A DNA stretch of 64,000 nt from Bog-532 sp963720945. GTDB taxonomy: Bacteria; Actinomycetota; Actinomycetes; Streptosporangiales; Streptosporangiaceae. Under the pieces are notes generated by a model. The model ran no database searches. It was not told the DNA's origin and worked only from the letters and a program-made list of their open reading frames with translations. Each line of letters starts with the position of its first letter. Positions within the stretch are counted from its first letter, which is position 1. The stretch spans positions 62,001 through 126,000 of the forward strand of contig CAVRHH010000012.1 of the NCBI GenBank assembly GCA_963720945.1. The letters run 5' to 3'. This document shows positions 34,879-44,003 of this stretch, one piece after another. The translations under genes and the position numbers were made by a program.

Positions 34879-36058
34879 TTGGTCGCCGGCTGGGACGTGT
34901 GGGCGGGGCCGGCTGCGCCGCGGCCTGGTAGAGCACCTGCGGGGTGACGGCCCCGACCAGGACACGGCCGTTATTGGTAATGAGCATGGACAGCAGGCTG
35001 GTCTTCAGCAGGCGGCCGCTGCCCCAGGATCCGGAGACCGGGGTGGCGGACTTGAGCAGCGCGCCGATGATCGGGCCGGTATCGCCGCTCAGGCCGCTGC
35101 CCGAGCTCGCCGTGGCCTTGGGGCCAGTCACGGACGACAGCACCGAAGAGGGCAGGTCGGCCACGGTCAGCCAGTCGCTGCCGACGGTGTACGCGCTGCC
35201 GGGGCTGGCGTCGCCGGTGTGCTTCGTGCCGCCGCCCAGCGACTGCTGCTGCACCGTGGCACCCGCGGGCGGGCTGAACGCGAAGTTGGCGGCGGCCGGC
35301 TTGACGAACGAGATCGAGGTGAACCCGATCTGGACGGCCGGGCTCTTCGCGCCCTTCGCGAACACCTGTACCCGCAGCGGGACATCCCGGGTGCCGTCGA
35401 CGGCTATGCGTATCTGGCCGACGAGGGACTGGGAACTCCTGGGCGCAAGCACGAGCTGGTAAGCGGCCTCGCCGGCCACGTACACGTTGGTGTCCACGCC
35501 GACGGCCGTCGTCGGGCCGACCTTGGCCAGCACCTCGTTGGCGGCCTGCTGCGGGGTCATCGGCGGCGCCGGCGACGGCTTAACGGCCACCTTCTTCACG
35601 TGCGCCTTGGCAGCGGCATTCGCCGCGTCCGCCGGGACGGTCAGGTGGGTCACCGTGTTATTGGTGCTTTCCCAGAGCCAGGCGTTGCTGCCGTTCCGGA
35701 TGAGGTCGCTCTCGCTCATGTTCTGCGGGACCGCGGCCCGGAAGTGGGTGGGGTCGGCGTACCAGATCCGGACCGTATGCGAGCCGGTGAGCAAGGAGGA
35801 CACCGACGTCGGGTTGTTCGTCCCGGGGAGGGACGGCAGCCCCAGCGAGGATGTCTCCACGACGGTCCCGGTCAGCGGCGGCATCGAGGTCTGCCCCGCC
35901 AGCGACGCCAGCAACTGCGCCGGCGTGCGGGACGGCAGCGACGGTGCGGCCTGTGCCACCGAGATCATCGATCCGGCCAGGACGCCCCCGACGACGACCA
36001 CGGCCCCGGCGGGCACTGCCCACCGTGCGCGCCTGGACAGATTGACCAGCTGCTTCAT
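34875..36058 (-). CDS. LolA-like exported protein; frame broken near 34900
   Basis: An exported or membrane-anchored protein of about 394 residues: signal sequence WAVPAGAVVVVGGVLAGSMI, then a beta-rich region resembling LolA/DUF2092 lipoprotein-carrier folds (VRIWYADPTHFRAAVP, NGSNAWLWESTNNTVTHL, YQLVLAPRS, PLRVQVFAKG). As sequenced the frame misses its stop and runs on into Arg-rich nonsense through the ATPase gene. Adding one base in the G/C run near 34900-34915 gives an end reading HTSQPATK and a stop at 34875, overlapping the ATPase start as GTGA. The missing base may be an assembly error. Upstream and divergent lies the two-component system that may regulate this operon. Confidence 0.78.
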
Positions 36059-36294
36059 TGCGCCTTGCCCGTCCTTCTCATGTTCCGTCTCATGTTCCGT
36101 GCGTCACCCGTTGCGCGGGCCTGACTTCACCCGTTTTGCGGGCCTTGCGCTACCTGCGTACGACTTACGTTGCCTCAGCCGTGCTGTGATGACCCTGAGA
36201 GGTCCCGCGTGTGCCAAGATGGCCGGTTTCACCGCCCGGCGGCGGGCGGCCTATGTTTTGGACCGGTCACCGCCCGGTAAGCCAGACTAGGGGC

Positions 36295-36973
36295 GTGCGG
36301 GTGCTGGTAGTGGAAGACGAACGGCGGCTCGCGGGCGCGGTGCAGCGCGGCCTGCAGGCCGAGGGCTTCGCGGTCGATCTCGCCTTCGACGGCGATGACG
36401 GGCTCCATCTCGCCCGGGAGGGCGCCTACGACGCGGTCGTCCTCGACCTGATGCTGCCCGGGCTGTCCGGCTACCAGGTGTGCGAGCGGCTGCGGGCCGA
36501 GGAGAACTGGGTCCCGGTCCTCATCCTGTCGGCCAAGGACGGCGAGTACGACCAGGCGGACGGGCTCGACCTGGGCGCCGACGACTACCTGACCAAGCCG
36601 TTCTCCTACGTCGTGCTGGCCGCGCGGCTGCGGGCGCTGCTGCGGCGCGGTGCCGCACCGCGGCCCGCCGTGCTCCGGGCCGGGGACCTGTCACTCGACC
36701 CCGGCAGCCGCATCGTCCGGCGGGGGGAAGCGGACATCGACCTGACCGCGCGCGAGTTCGCCATGCTCGAATACCTGATCCGGCGGGCCGGGCAGGTGGT
36801 GCCGAAATCGGAGTTGCTGGACCACGTTCTGGGACGCCTCCGACACCGCGGACCTCAACGTCGTCGAGGTGTACGCCGGCTACCTGCGGCGCAAGATCGA
36901 CGCGCCGTTCGGGCGGGCCGCGCTGCAGACGCTGCGCGGGGCGGGGTACCGGCTCGCCGCGGACGGCGGCTGA
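36295..36973 (+). CDS. OmpR-family response regulator; frame broken near 36826
   Basis: Receiver domain MRVLVVEDERRLAG, with phospho-acceptor Asp in VVLDLMLPGLSGYQ and switch Lys in DDYLTKPFSY, then a winged-helix DNA-binding domain (LTAREFAMLEYLIRRAGQVV, KSELLDHV). After DHV one extra base (a second T at about 36826) shifts the frame; removing it gives WDASDTADLNVVEVYAGYLR and GAGYRLAADGG with a stop at 36973. Without the correction the recognition helix is lost. The GTG at 36295 is the start. The kinase gene begins one base after the repaired stop. Confidence 0.82.
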
Positions 36974-36974
36974 G

Positions 36975-38564
36975 GTGACGCGGGCCACGGTGCGCCACTA
37001 CCGGCCGCCGGGGCTGGCCATCTGGTGGCGGCGGCGCAGCCTGCGGGCCCGGCTCACGCTGACCGCGGCGGGCGGGCTGGCCGTCGCGCTGGCGGCCGTG
37101 GCCGTCCTGCTGATGAGCGTGCTCAGCGTCACGCTGGACCGGGGCCTGGACAATTCGGCCCGGCAGACGGGCCGGGAAGTGGCCGCGCTGGTGGACGCCA
37201 ACCGGCTGCCCAACCCGGTGCCGGTGGCGGCCGGGACCGCCGTGGTCCAGGTCATCAACGCCCAGGGGCGGATCGTGGCCGCGTCCGCCGGCGCGGACCG
37301 GCTGGTGCCCCTGCTGCCGGCCGCCCAGGCGGAGGCGGCCGCCCGCACCCAGACCGGCGTCCCGCTCGACGGCCGGCCGTACGGGCTGCCGGAATCGCTG
37401 CGCGTCACCGCGGTCCCCGGCAAGCGCGGCGAGATCGTGATCGCCGCCGTGTCCTACGACGCGGTCAACGACACCCTGGTGACCGTGGCGCATGCGCTGG
37501 TGTTCGGCACGCCGGCCCTGCTGCTGCTGATGATCTGGGTGAGCTGGCTGATCACTGGGTCAACGCTGCGGCCCATCACCGCGCTGCGGCGGGGAGCCGA
37601 GCAGGTCACGGCCACCGGCGTGCCGCGCGGGCTGCCGGTGCCCGAGGCGCGTGACGAGGTGCACAGCCTGGCCGTCACGCTGAATGACATGCTGTCCCGG
37701 CTGGAGGCGGCGCAGCAGCGGCAACGGCGGTTCGTCTCGGACACCGCCCACGAACTGCGCAGCCCGATCGCGAGCATCCGGGCTCAGCTGGAGGTCGCGC
37801 TTGATCACCCTGGCAGCCAGGAATGGGAGCAGACGGCGCGGGACGTGCTCGCCGACACGATGCGGCTGTCCCGGCTGGCCGAGGACCTGCTGGCCCTGGC
37901 CCGGCTGGAGGAACGCGGCGGCCGGGCGCGCGGCGCGGACCGGGGGAGCCCGGGATCCGGCGGCGGCGACCTGCGGCACGACCTGGACGGCCCGGGATCC
38001 GTAACGGGCGGCCCGGGACCCGATGGGGGCGGCCCGGTGGACCTGGCGGCGCTGGCGGCTGGCACGGCCGGCCGCTACGGGCAGGCGCGGGTGCCGGTGT
38101 CGGCGTCCGCGCCGGAGCCGTGCCCGGTCGCGGGCGACAGCGAGGCGCTGCGGCGGATGCTGGTCAACCTGATCGACAACGCGGTCCGGTATGCCCGGAA
38201 CCAGGTCACGGTAGCGGCGCGACCGGTCGATGGATCGGTCCTGGTCACCGTGACCGACGACGGCCCGGGGATCGCCGCCTGCGACACCGAGCGCGCGTTC
38301 GAGCGGTTCACGACGCTGGACGGCGCGCGGGCGCGCCGCGACGACGACGCCAGCGGGGCCGGCCTCGGCCTGGCCATCGTCCGGGCCACGGCCCGCGCAC
38401 ACGGCGGGACCGTGTGGCTGGAGGACGCCCGCCCGGGGCTGCGGGCCACCGTCCGGCTGCCGCTGGCCGGGCCGCCACCTCCCCCGGCTGGCCCCGTCAA
38501 CGGCTCCCCGGCTGGGCGGCCGGCTGAGCCGCCGACCATCGCGCCCACGGAACGGCTAGCCTGA
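36975..38564 (+). CDS. Sensor histidine kinase
   Basis: Membrane sensor kinase of about 529 residues paired with the regulator just upstream. Two membrane helices (LTLTAAGGLAVALAAVAVLL and LVFGTPALLLLMIWVSWLIT) flank an extracytoplasmic sensor of about 110 residues; HAMP follows; the phospho-acceptor His is in SDTAHELRSPIASIRAQLE; ATP-binding boxes are NLIDNAVRYA, DDGPGIA and GAGLGLAIV. A Gly/Pro/Asp-rich linker sits between the dimerisation and ATPase domains. The GTG at 36975 starts right after the regulator. The open frame upstream of it is antisense noise over the regulator. Confidence 0.9.
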   Translation: MTRATVRHYRPPGLAIWWRRRSLRARLTLTAAGGLAVALAAVAVLLMSVLSVTLDRGLDNSARQTGREVAALVDANRLPNPVPVAAGTAVVQVINAQGRIVAASAGADRLVPLLPAAQAEAAARTQTGVPLDGRPYGLPESLRVTAVPGKRGEIVIAAVSYDAVNDTLVTVAHALVFGTPALLLLMIWVSWLITGSTLRPITALRRGAEQVTATGVPRGLPVPEARDEVHSLAVTLNDMLSRLEAAQQRQRRFVSDTAHELRSPIASIRAQLEVALDHPGSQEWEQTARDVLADTMRLSRLAEDLLALARLEERGGRARGADRGSPGSGGGDLRHDLDGPGSVTGGPGPDGGGPVDLAALAAGTAGRYGQARVPVSASAPEPCPVAGDSEALRRMLVNLIDNAVRYARNQVTVAARPVDGSVLVTVTDDGPGIAACDTERAFERFTTLDGARARRDDDASGAGLGLAIVRATARAHGGTVWLEDARPGLRATVRLPLAGPPPPPAGPVNGSPAGRPAEPPTIAPTERLA

Positions 38565-38635
38565 TCTGCGTCCGGCCCTGAGCGGGAGAACGGGCCGGTT
38601 CCGGCGATATCGCAATCGACACCGAGGACGCGGAC

Positions 38636-39343
38636 ATGCCAGCAGGGCTGCGGGAGGCGATCGCTCGCATCGGGCGTGCGGCCCGCGAGCACAAGGTCAC
38701 GACCACCGTGTTCGCCGTCGGCCTGGCGGCGATCCTGGCGCTGGGCGCCGTCGCCGCCACCTCCGGCACCGCGACATCGGGGACTGGCGCGTCCGGGACC
38801 GCCCCCAGCCCGGCACCCCAGGCCAGCGATCAGCCCGCGCCGGCCTTCACGCTGCCGGCGCTCGGCGGCTCCTCCGGCCAGGTGACGCTGGCCGCCTACG
38901 CGGGCCGGCCGGTCATCATCAACTTCTTCGCGTCCTGGTGCGTGCCGTGCCGGAAGGAGACGCCGCTGCTCGCGCGGTACTACCGCGCCGCGCACGGCAC
39001 GGTGGACATGCTGGGCATCGACAGCAACGACAGCCAGGCCGCGGCGGTGACGTTCACCCGGCAGGCCGGCGTCAGCTACCCGCTCGCGTACGATCCCGTG
39101 GCCAAGGCGGCGGGCGCGTTCGGCGTCATGGAACTCCCGCAGACGTTCTTCCTGGACGCCCGGCACCGGATCGTGGACCGGGTCTTCGGCGGGGTCACCG
39201 CCGCCGACCTGGCCAAGGGAGTCGCCCTCATGGGCAAGGCCGCAGCGCCAGCAGCAGGCTCCGCTGACTTCCGGCGCACGGTTATCCGCATGGCCGGAGA
39301 TCCTGGGGGGCCCGCTAACCCGCCGTTCAGTTCCCCGCGCTGA
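38636..39343 (+). CDS. TlpA/ResA-type thiol-disulfide oxidoreductase
   Basis: A membrane-anchored thioredoxin-like protein acting outside the membrane. N-terminal helix VFAVGLAAILALGAVAA, a Ser/Thr/Pro linker, then the redoxin fold with the active site FASWCVPCRKETP and the cis-Pro in VMELPQTFFLD. Likely reduces cytochrome c haem-binding cysteines or other disulfides. The last 30 residues are a soluble tail. Its 3' end overlaps pyrH by 17 bases tail to tail. Confidence 0.88.
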   Translation: MPAGLREAIARIGRAAREHKVTTTVFAVGLAAILALGAVAATSGTATSGTGASGTAPSPAPQASDQPAPAFTLPALGGSSGQVTLAAYAGRPVIINFFASWCVPCRKETPLLARYYRAAHGTVDMLGIDSNDSQAAAVTFTRQAGVSYPLAYDPVAKAAGAFGVMELPQTFFLDARHRIVDRVFGGVTAADLAKGVALMGKAAAPAAGSADFRRTVIRMAGDPGGPANPPFSSPR

Positions 39344-40049
39344 TGCGTGTACCGAGGTCGGCGCCTTCGCAGATGCGGCGCATGACCCCGGCGGCGGCAA
39401 CGTCGAAGACATGCATGGTGAGGGCCTGCTCGTTGGCGAGGACGAACGCGCTCGTGTCCATGATGCGAACCCCCGCGGCCAGCGCTTCGTCGTAGGTCAG
39501 CTGGGTGTAGCGGGTCGCTGCGGGATTGACGTGCGGGTCGCTGTCGTAGACGCCGTCCACGCCGCGCTTGGCCACCAGCAGGGCGTCCGCGTCCAGTTCC
39601 AGGGCGCGCTGGACGGCGGGGTAGTCGGTGGTGACGTAGGGCTGGCCGATGCCGCCTGCCAGCAGCACGATCCGGCCGAGCTCCAGATGCCGTACGGCCC
39701 GCAGCCTGATGAAGGGCTCGGCGACGCTCTGGATCGGGACGGCGGTCATCACCCGCACGTCGATGTCAGTCCGGGCGGTGAGCGCCCCCCGCAGCATCAG
39801 CGCATTCATGACGGTGCCGAGCATCCCGATGTTGTCGGCTTCGGCCCGGCTGATGCCCCAGCCCTCGGCCATCCGGCCGCGGAAGTAGTTCCCGCCGCCG
39901 ACGACGACGGCTACCTGCACGCCGAGATCACGCACGGACAGCACCTCGTCCGCGACGCGGGCCAGGCTGGCCGGGTCTACTCCGGATCCGGCTGACCCGG
40001 CGAGTGCCTCGCCGCTCAGCTTGACGACAACCCTGCGGTAACGCGGCAC
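39327..40049 (-). CDS. Uridylate kinase (bacterial UMP kinase)
   Basis: Converts UMP to UDP with ATP. Amino-acid-kinase fold motifs: RRVVVKLSGEALAG, VVVGGGNYFRG, DNIGMLGTVMNALML, GGIGQPYVTTDYPAV and VDGVYDSDPH. The GTG at 40049 has AGGAAGAGG upstream; 15 further codons to 40094 are less likely. Usually pyrH lies between tsf and frr; here both are absent, so this may be a relocated gene or a second copy. Confidence 0.9.
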   Translation of the reverse strand: MPRYRRVVVKLSGEALAGSAGSGVDPASLARVADEVLSVRDLGVQVAVVVGGGNYFRGRMAEGWGISRAEADNIGMLGTVMNALMLRGALTARTDIDVRVMTAVPIQSVAEPFIRLRAVRHLELGRIVLLAGGIGQPYVTTDYPAVQRALELDADALLVAKRGVDGVYDSDPHVNPAATRYTQLTYDEALAAGVRIMDTSAFVLANEQALTMHVFDVAAAGVMRRICEGADLGTRISAGN

Positions 40050-40175
40050 GGTCGGGCACCTCTTCCTGGCCCCGCGGGCGGGCGACCGTGGCAACGCTAT
40101 CGCCTCCCAGGCGGAGGTCCCGCGCGAGAGCCGCGATCTGCGCCTGGGAGCACTTGGCTTCGTCGGCTACCTGGG

Positions 40176-40372
40176 TCATGGCCGGCCGACACCAGGGACT
40201 GGGACCTGGAGGGTCAGGATCTCTCCGGTCCGGGGCCCGCTGGCCAGCCGATCGAGGTTGGCGACGTGGCCGTCGGCCAACCGCCATTCGGCGGTCATGA
40301 TGAACAGGGTCCGCCTGTCCGGCCGTTGAGGTAGATGTTGCCGCGGCCATCAGCGCGCCGGGCGGTCACGGG
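40176..40372 (-). pseudogene. SMP-30/gluconolactonase-like C-terminal remnant
   Basis: Two minus frames together read DGRGNIYLNGRTG then DRRTLFIMTAEWRLADG and ILTLQVPVPGVGRP followed by a stop. That is the end of an SMP-30/gluconolactonase/LRE beta-propeller protein, where a last blade and a VPVPGAGRP-like end are typical. One frameshift lies between the two pieces and the rest of the gene is gone. It explains most of the apparent gap between pyrH and 40477. Confidence 0.55.
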
Positions 40373-40405
40373 ATGATTCTGACCGGGAGGGGCGTTGACA
40401 TAGAG

Positions 40406-40423
40406 AACACGACATATCGTGTT
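40406..40423 (+). promoter_or_regulatory. Inverted repeat AACACGA-N4-TCGTGTT
   Basis: Seven-base perfect arms around CATA, with a TTGACA hexamer six bases upstream (40395-40400) and the membrane-protein gene starting 53 bases downstream. A good candidate operator within a promoter; the regulator is unknown. Confidence 0.5.
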
Positions 40424-40476
40424 GGTCTGGCAGGCGTGGACCCGTGAAGAGCTCCGGGCCTTGAGAGGTGAGCGTG

Positions 40477-40842
40477 ATGACCGGTTGGTACGCGGAGCGG
40501 ACGCCGGGCAGGCCGGCCAGGGCCGTGATCGCCGTGACGCTGCTGGCGCTGCTGCTGGTGGCGGCCGTGCCGATGGCCCTGCTGGCCGGAGTGGTCATGA
40601 TGATGCTGGGACACGTCGCCGGCGGGCTCGCGCTGTTCGGCGGCTCGATCCTAGCCGCCGCCATAGCTGTCGCGCTCGCGGGCATGAGCGGGATGCGGCA
40701 CCTGCGCAAACTGCTCTCCGGGGGCAGCTTCCGTGTCGTGCAACTGGATGGCAGCCAGGACACCGGCTTGGCAGAGCCAGAGGGCAGCGACTACACCAAC
40801 GTCGTGCAGCTGGACCGCAGCCAGTACACCGAAGTTCGCTGA
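40477..40842 (+). CDS. Small membrane protein, unknown function
   Basis: A 121-residue protein with two hydrophobic segments (AVIAVTLLALLLVAAVPMAL and a second near 50-70) and a polar C-terminal tail in which VVQLD(G/R)SQ(D/Y)T occurs twice. The ATG at 40477 has GAGAGG eight bases upstream; a GTG three codons earlier is possible. I do not recognise a family. Preceded by a promoter-like inverted repeat. Confidence 0.65.
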   Translation: MTGWYAERTPGRPARAVIAVTLLALLLVAAVPMALLAGVVMMMLGHVAGGLALFGGSILAAAIAVALAGMSGMRHLRKLLSGGSFRVVQLDGSQDTGLAEPEGSDYTNVVQLDRSQYTEVR

Positions 40843-41014
40843 CCTGACCCTCCCCGTTGCTGCGCGGCAACCTGGCTAACCGCAGGCGTCCCGCCCCGGC
40901 CCCCGCTGGCCAGGCACCGGCCGCCACCCCCAGCCGAACATCCGATGCAGCCCGCGCCATAACAGGGAAAGCTCGGGCAAGCGGCCCGGCGGCGGCCGCC
41001 GGGGGGCCCGGCCG

Positions 41015-41698
41015 TCAGGTCAGGCGGCGCTCGGTGGCCCAGCGGGTGAGCTGGTGGCGGGTCGACAGCTGCAGCTTGCGCAGGACGGAGGAGACGTGGC
41101 TCTCCACCGTCTTGACCGAGATGTAGAGCTCGCTCGCGATTTCCTTGTAGGTGTAGCCACGGGCGATCAGGCGGAGCACTTCCCGCTCGCGCAGCGTCAG
41201 CTGGTCAAGCTCGGGGTCGAACGACGGCCGCTCCTCGTCGGCCGCGGGCAGGGTGGCGTAGGCGTCCAGGACGAACCCCGCCAGCATCGGTGAGAAGACC
41301 GCGTCCCCCATCGTCACCCGGTGCACCGCGTCCACCAGGTCGGCGGAGGAGATCGTCTTGGTCACGTAGCCGCGGGCGCCCGCCCGGATGGCGGCGATCA
41401 CGTCCTCGGGGGCGTCGGAGGCCGACAAGGCGAGGAAGCGCACCTGCGGATGGGTGGCTTTCACCGAGGTCACGACGCGATGGCCGCCGCCGCCAGGGAG
41501 GTGCACGTCGAGCAGGACGACGTCCGGGAGGCAGGCGGTAATCCGGTCGATCGCGGGCTGGACGTCGTCGGCTTCGCCCACGACCTCCACCTGGTCGCCG
41601 AGCTCGGACCGGACCCCGGCCCGGAAGAGCGCGTGGTCATCGACGATGAACACGCGCGGTTTGCCGCGTACCGGCCTGGGACCGCCGGGAGCGGTCAT
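41015..41698 (-). CDS. LuxR-type (NarL family) response regulator
   Basis: Receiver domain (FIVDDHALFRAGV, phospho-Asp in VVLLDVHLPGGGG, Lys in GYVTKTISSADL) and a C-terminal LuxR helix-turn-helix (LTLREREVLRLIARGYTYKE, VKTVESHVSSVLRKLQL). The ATG at 41698 overlaps the kinase stop (ATGA), so translation is coupled. Partner of the PspC-containing kinase upstream. Confidence 0.94.
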   Translation of the reverse strand: MTAPGGPRPVRGKPRVFIVDDHALFRAGVRSELGDQVEVVGEADDVQPAIDRITACLPDVVLLDVHLPGGGGHRVVTSVKATHPQVRFLALSASDAPEDVIAAIRAGARGYVTKTISSADLVDAVHRVTMGDAVFSPMLAGFVLDAYATLPAADEERPSFDPELDQLTLREREVLRLIARGYTYKEIASELYISVKTVESHVSSVLRKLQLSTRHQLTRWATERRLT

Positions 41699-43026
41699 GC
41701 CCGGCTCGGCTGGCGCTTGACGGTGAGACGGGGCATGTGCAGGGATACCTCGGTGCCCTCGCCGGGGGCGCTGCGGACGGTCGCGGAGCCGCCGCGGCGG
41801 CGCATCCGGGCGCACACGGACTCGGCCAGTCCCTTGCGGTCACCGGGCACCGCCGCCGGATCGAATCCGCGGCCCCGGTCGCGCACGAACAGCGAGACCT
41901 CGGCCGGCTCCACCTCAGCGAACAGCGACACCTCGCTGGCCCCCGACCACTTCGCGGCGTTGACCGTCGCCTCACGCGCCGCCTGCAGCACGGCGTCCAG
42001 ATCGTCGTTGAGTTCACAGTCCCCGACCGTGATGGCCTCGACCGTCACCCCGTACGCCGCCTCGACCTCCTGCTGGATGAGCCGGACCCCGCTGGCCAGG
42101 GTCAGGGCCTCACCGCGCACCGAACCGGGAGCCTGGCCGTCGAACAGCCAGGAGCGCAATTCCCGCTCCTGGGCCCGGGCGAGCTTGACGACCTGCTGCG
42201 GCTCGCTGGCGTTGCGCTGAATGAGGGCCAGGGTCTGCAGTACCGAATCATGCACCCGGGTGGCCATGTCGGCCCGCTCCTCGGCGCGCGCCCGGGCCTG
42301 CCGCTCGACGACGAGATCGCGGGCGATCCGGAGCCACCAGGGGCCCAGCAGCACCATGATCGCCGCGACCACCAGGATGAGGCCGCCCAGCGGGCGCAGC
42401 AGCTCAGCGCCGGCGTGCCCGCGCAGCAGCAGGGCCAGGCCGCTGATCAGCAGCACGCCGGCGAGCGAGACGCGCACAACGGTCGCCGATCGCTTGCCTT
42501 TGCCGGTCAGGCCCAGCTTGGCCCCGCCCGCGCCCAGCAGCGGCTCGGCCAGCCGCCGCATCGTCTCCTGCTCCTCCGCCGGGGCGTTCCGCCAGATCAG
42601 TGCGAGGCCGGCCACGCCGATGACCAGTGGCCACGCCAGGTTGCCGATCCAGCTGGCGCCGAGCACGGAGGCGAGGACGAGCACGACGATCAGCAGTGAA
42701 CCGAGGGCGGCGGCGAGCGCGATGCCCCGCCGGTCGGTCAGCGCCCGGCCCGCGATGTTGCGGTCCTCGCCGGCCATCGGGATGAAAAGCCAGGCCAGAA
42801 CGTAGACCGCGGCACCGACGCTCACCAGGGTAGCCAGCACGAATACCAGCCGGATGATCATGACGTCCACGCCCGTGCGCGCGGCCAGGCCGGACGCCAC
42901 CCCGCCGAGGAGACGATCGTCCCGCCTGCGCCGCAGCGGCTCGCCGCGGCCGGGCCCGCGCGACCACAGCCGGCGGCTCAGGCGCCACGCCCGTCGCTGT
43001 CCTGGGCCGCCGTCCTCCGGAAGCAT
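41695..43026 (-). CDS. PspC-domain sensor histidine kinase (MacS-like)
   Basis: A fusion of an N-terminal PspC domain (RRDDRLLGGVASGLAARTGV, with its membrane helix VYVLAWLFIP) to several membrane segments and a HisKA_3-type kinase. The phospho-acceptor His is in MATRVHDSVLQTLALIQ; the ATPase part has VLQAAREATVNAAKWSGA and VRDRGRGFDP. This layout is common in actinobacteria for envelope-stress sensing. The ATG at 43026 has GGGGGG seven bases upstream. The divergent neighbours encode a free PspC protein and a DUF1707 protein, probably part of the same response. Confidence 0.92.
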   Translation of the reverse strand: MLPEDGGPGQRRAWRLSRRLWSRGPGRGEPLRRRRDDRLLGGVASGLAARTGVDVMIIRLVFVLATLVSVGAAVYVLAWLFIPMAGEDRNIAGRALTDRRGIALAAALGSLLIVVLVLASVLGASWIGNLAWPLVIGVAGLALIWRNAPAEEQETMRRLAEPLLGAGGAKLGLTGKGKRSATVVRVSLAGVLLISGLALLLRGHAGAELLRPLGGLILVVAAIMVLLGPWWLRIARDLVVERQARARAEERADMATRVHDSVLQTLALIQRNASEPQQVVKLARAQERELRSWLFDGQAPGSVRGEALTLASGVRLIQQEVEAAYGVTVEAITVGDCELNDDLDAVLQAAREATVNAAKWSGASEVSLFAEVEPAEVSLFVRDRGRGFDPAAVPGDRKGLAESVCARMRRRGGSATVRSAPGEGTEVSLHMPRLTVKRQPSRA

Positions 43027-43162
43027 GTCCACGCCCCCCATCATCGCGCCGCGGGAGCCGCACGGCTATCGGGGTAAACCCTGATCCGCCCGGCCGGGAT
43101 TCAGGGTCGGGTGGTGGGTCTTCCCGATTCCCTGCGCCCGCTCGGCGCGGCACGCTGGAGGC

Positions 43163-43474
43163 ATGAACACAACCACTGCCACAGCGCAGACCAGCGACCA
43201 GAACACCACGAGCCCGGAGGCGGGGCCGGCGGCCCGGCCCCAGCCGCTGTACCGTCCCATCCACGGCCGGATGCTGGCGGGCGTCGCCGCGGGCATCGCC
43301 GGTTACCTCGGCGTCGACGTGACCATCGTCCGCATCGTGCTGGCTGTGCTCACCGTCGTGGGCGGCGCCGGCATACCCGTCTACCTCGCCGGCTGGCTGC
43401 TGATCCCCGACGAGGGGGCCGGGCAGTCCATCGCCAGCGACCTCATCCAGTCCCTGTCCGCACGCTCGCGCTGA
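43163..43474 (+). CDS. PspC-domain membrane protein
   Basis: A 103-residue protein: polar N-terminus, then a PspC domain (RPIHGRMLAGVAAGIAGYLG, VDVTIVRIVLAVLTVVGGAG) ending in a second membrane helix (PVYLAGWLLIPDEG). It diverges from the PspC-kinase gene and its domain is closely similar to that kinase's N-terminus. Likely a membrane-stress protein that may interact with the kinase. Confidence 0.9.
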   Translation: MNTTTATAQTSDQNTTSPEAGPAARPQPLYRPIHGRMLAGVAAGIAGYLGVDVTIVRIVLAVLTVVGGAGIPVYLAGWLLIPDEGAGQSIASDLIQSLSARSR

Positions 43475-43493
43475 CGGGGAAGGCCACACTGTC

Positions 43494-43955
43494 ATGCCAG
43501 CACCACACAGCCGCGCCTCGTTCCTGGCCGCCACCCGCCGCCGCGTCGGTCACGCCGACCTGCGCATCAGCGACGCCGAACGCGCCGAGGTCGCGGACCT
43601 CCTGGCCACGCACTACGGGGACGGCCGGCTGGACCAGGCCGAGTTCGAGCAGCGGCTCGACCAGGCCATGCGGGCCCGGACCTACAGCGACCTGAGCGGG
43701 CTGTTCGCCGATCTGCCGCCCATCCCGGCCGCCGGGGCACCGGAAGGACCCGACCTGCCGGCCCGGCTGCATCAGAGCCGCTCCCCGCACCGGCTGCTGC
43801 TCATCGCCGCCGTCGTCGCGATCGCGGTGCTCGCCGGGCACGTCCTGACGCTGCCGTTCACCCCCTGGGCGTGGGCGTTCGGTCCCTGGGCATGGATCGG
43901 CCTGATCGTCCTCGTCGTGCTGCTCGTCACCCGGGCCAGAAAAGGCTCGTCATAA
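43494..43955 (+). CDS. DUF1707 and SHOCT-like membrane protein
   Basis: The N-terminal DUF1707 domain is clear (LRISDAERAEVADLLATHYG, RLDQAEFEQRLDQAMRARTY). After a Pro-rich linker two membrane segments follow (LLLIAAVVAIAVLAGHVL and AWIGLIVLVVLLVT) separated by a Trp-rich loop. Function unknown; these proteins often accompany PspC proteins, as here, 19 bases downstream. Confidence 0.9.
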   Translation: MPAPHSRASFLAATRRRVGHADLRISDAERAEVADLLATHYGDGRLDQAEFEQRLDQAMRARTYSDLSGLFADLPPIPAAGAPEGPDLPARLHQSRSPHRLLLIAAVVAIAVLAGHVLTLPFTPWAWAFGPWAWIGLIVLVVLLVTRARKGSS

Positions 43956-44003
43956 GCGGGGATGATGGCAGGTACCGGGTCATGCCAGCGGGAGGACGAC
44001 GCC

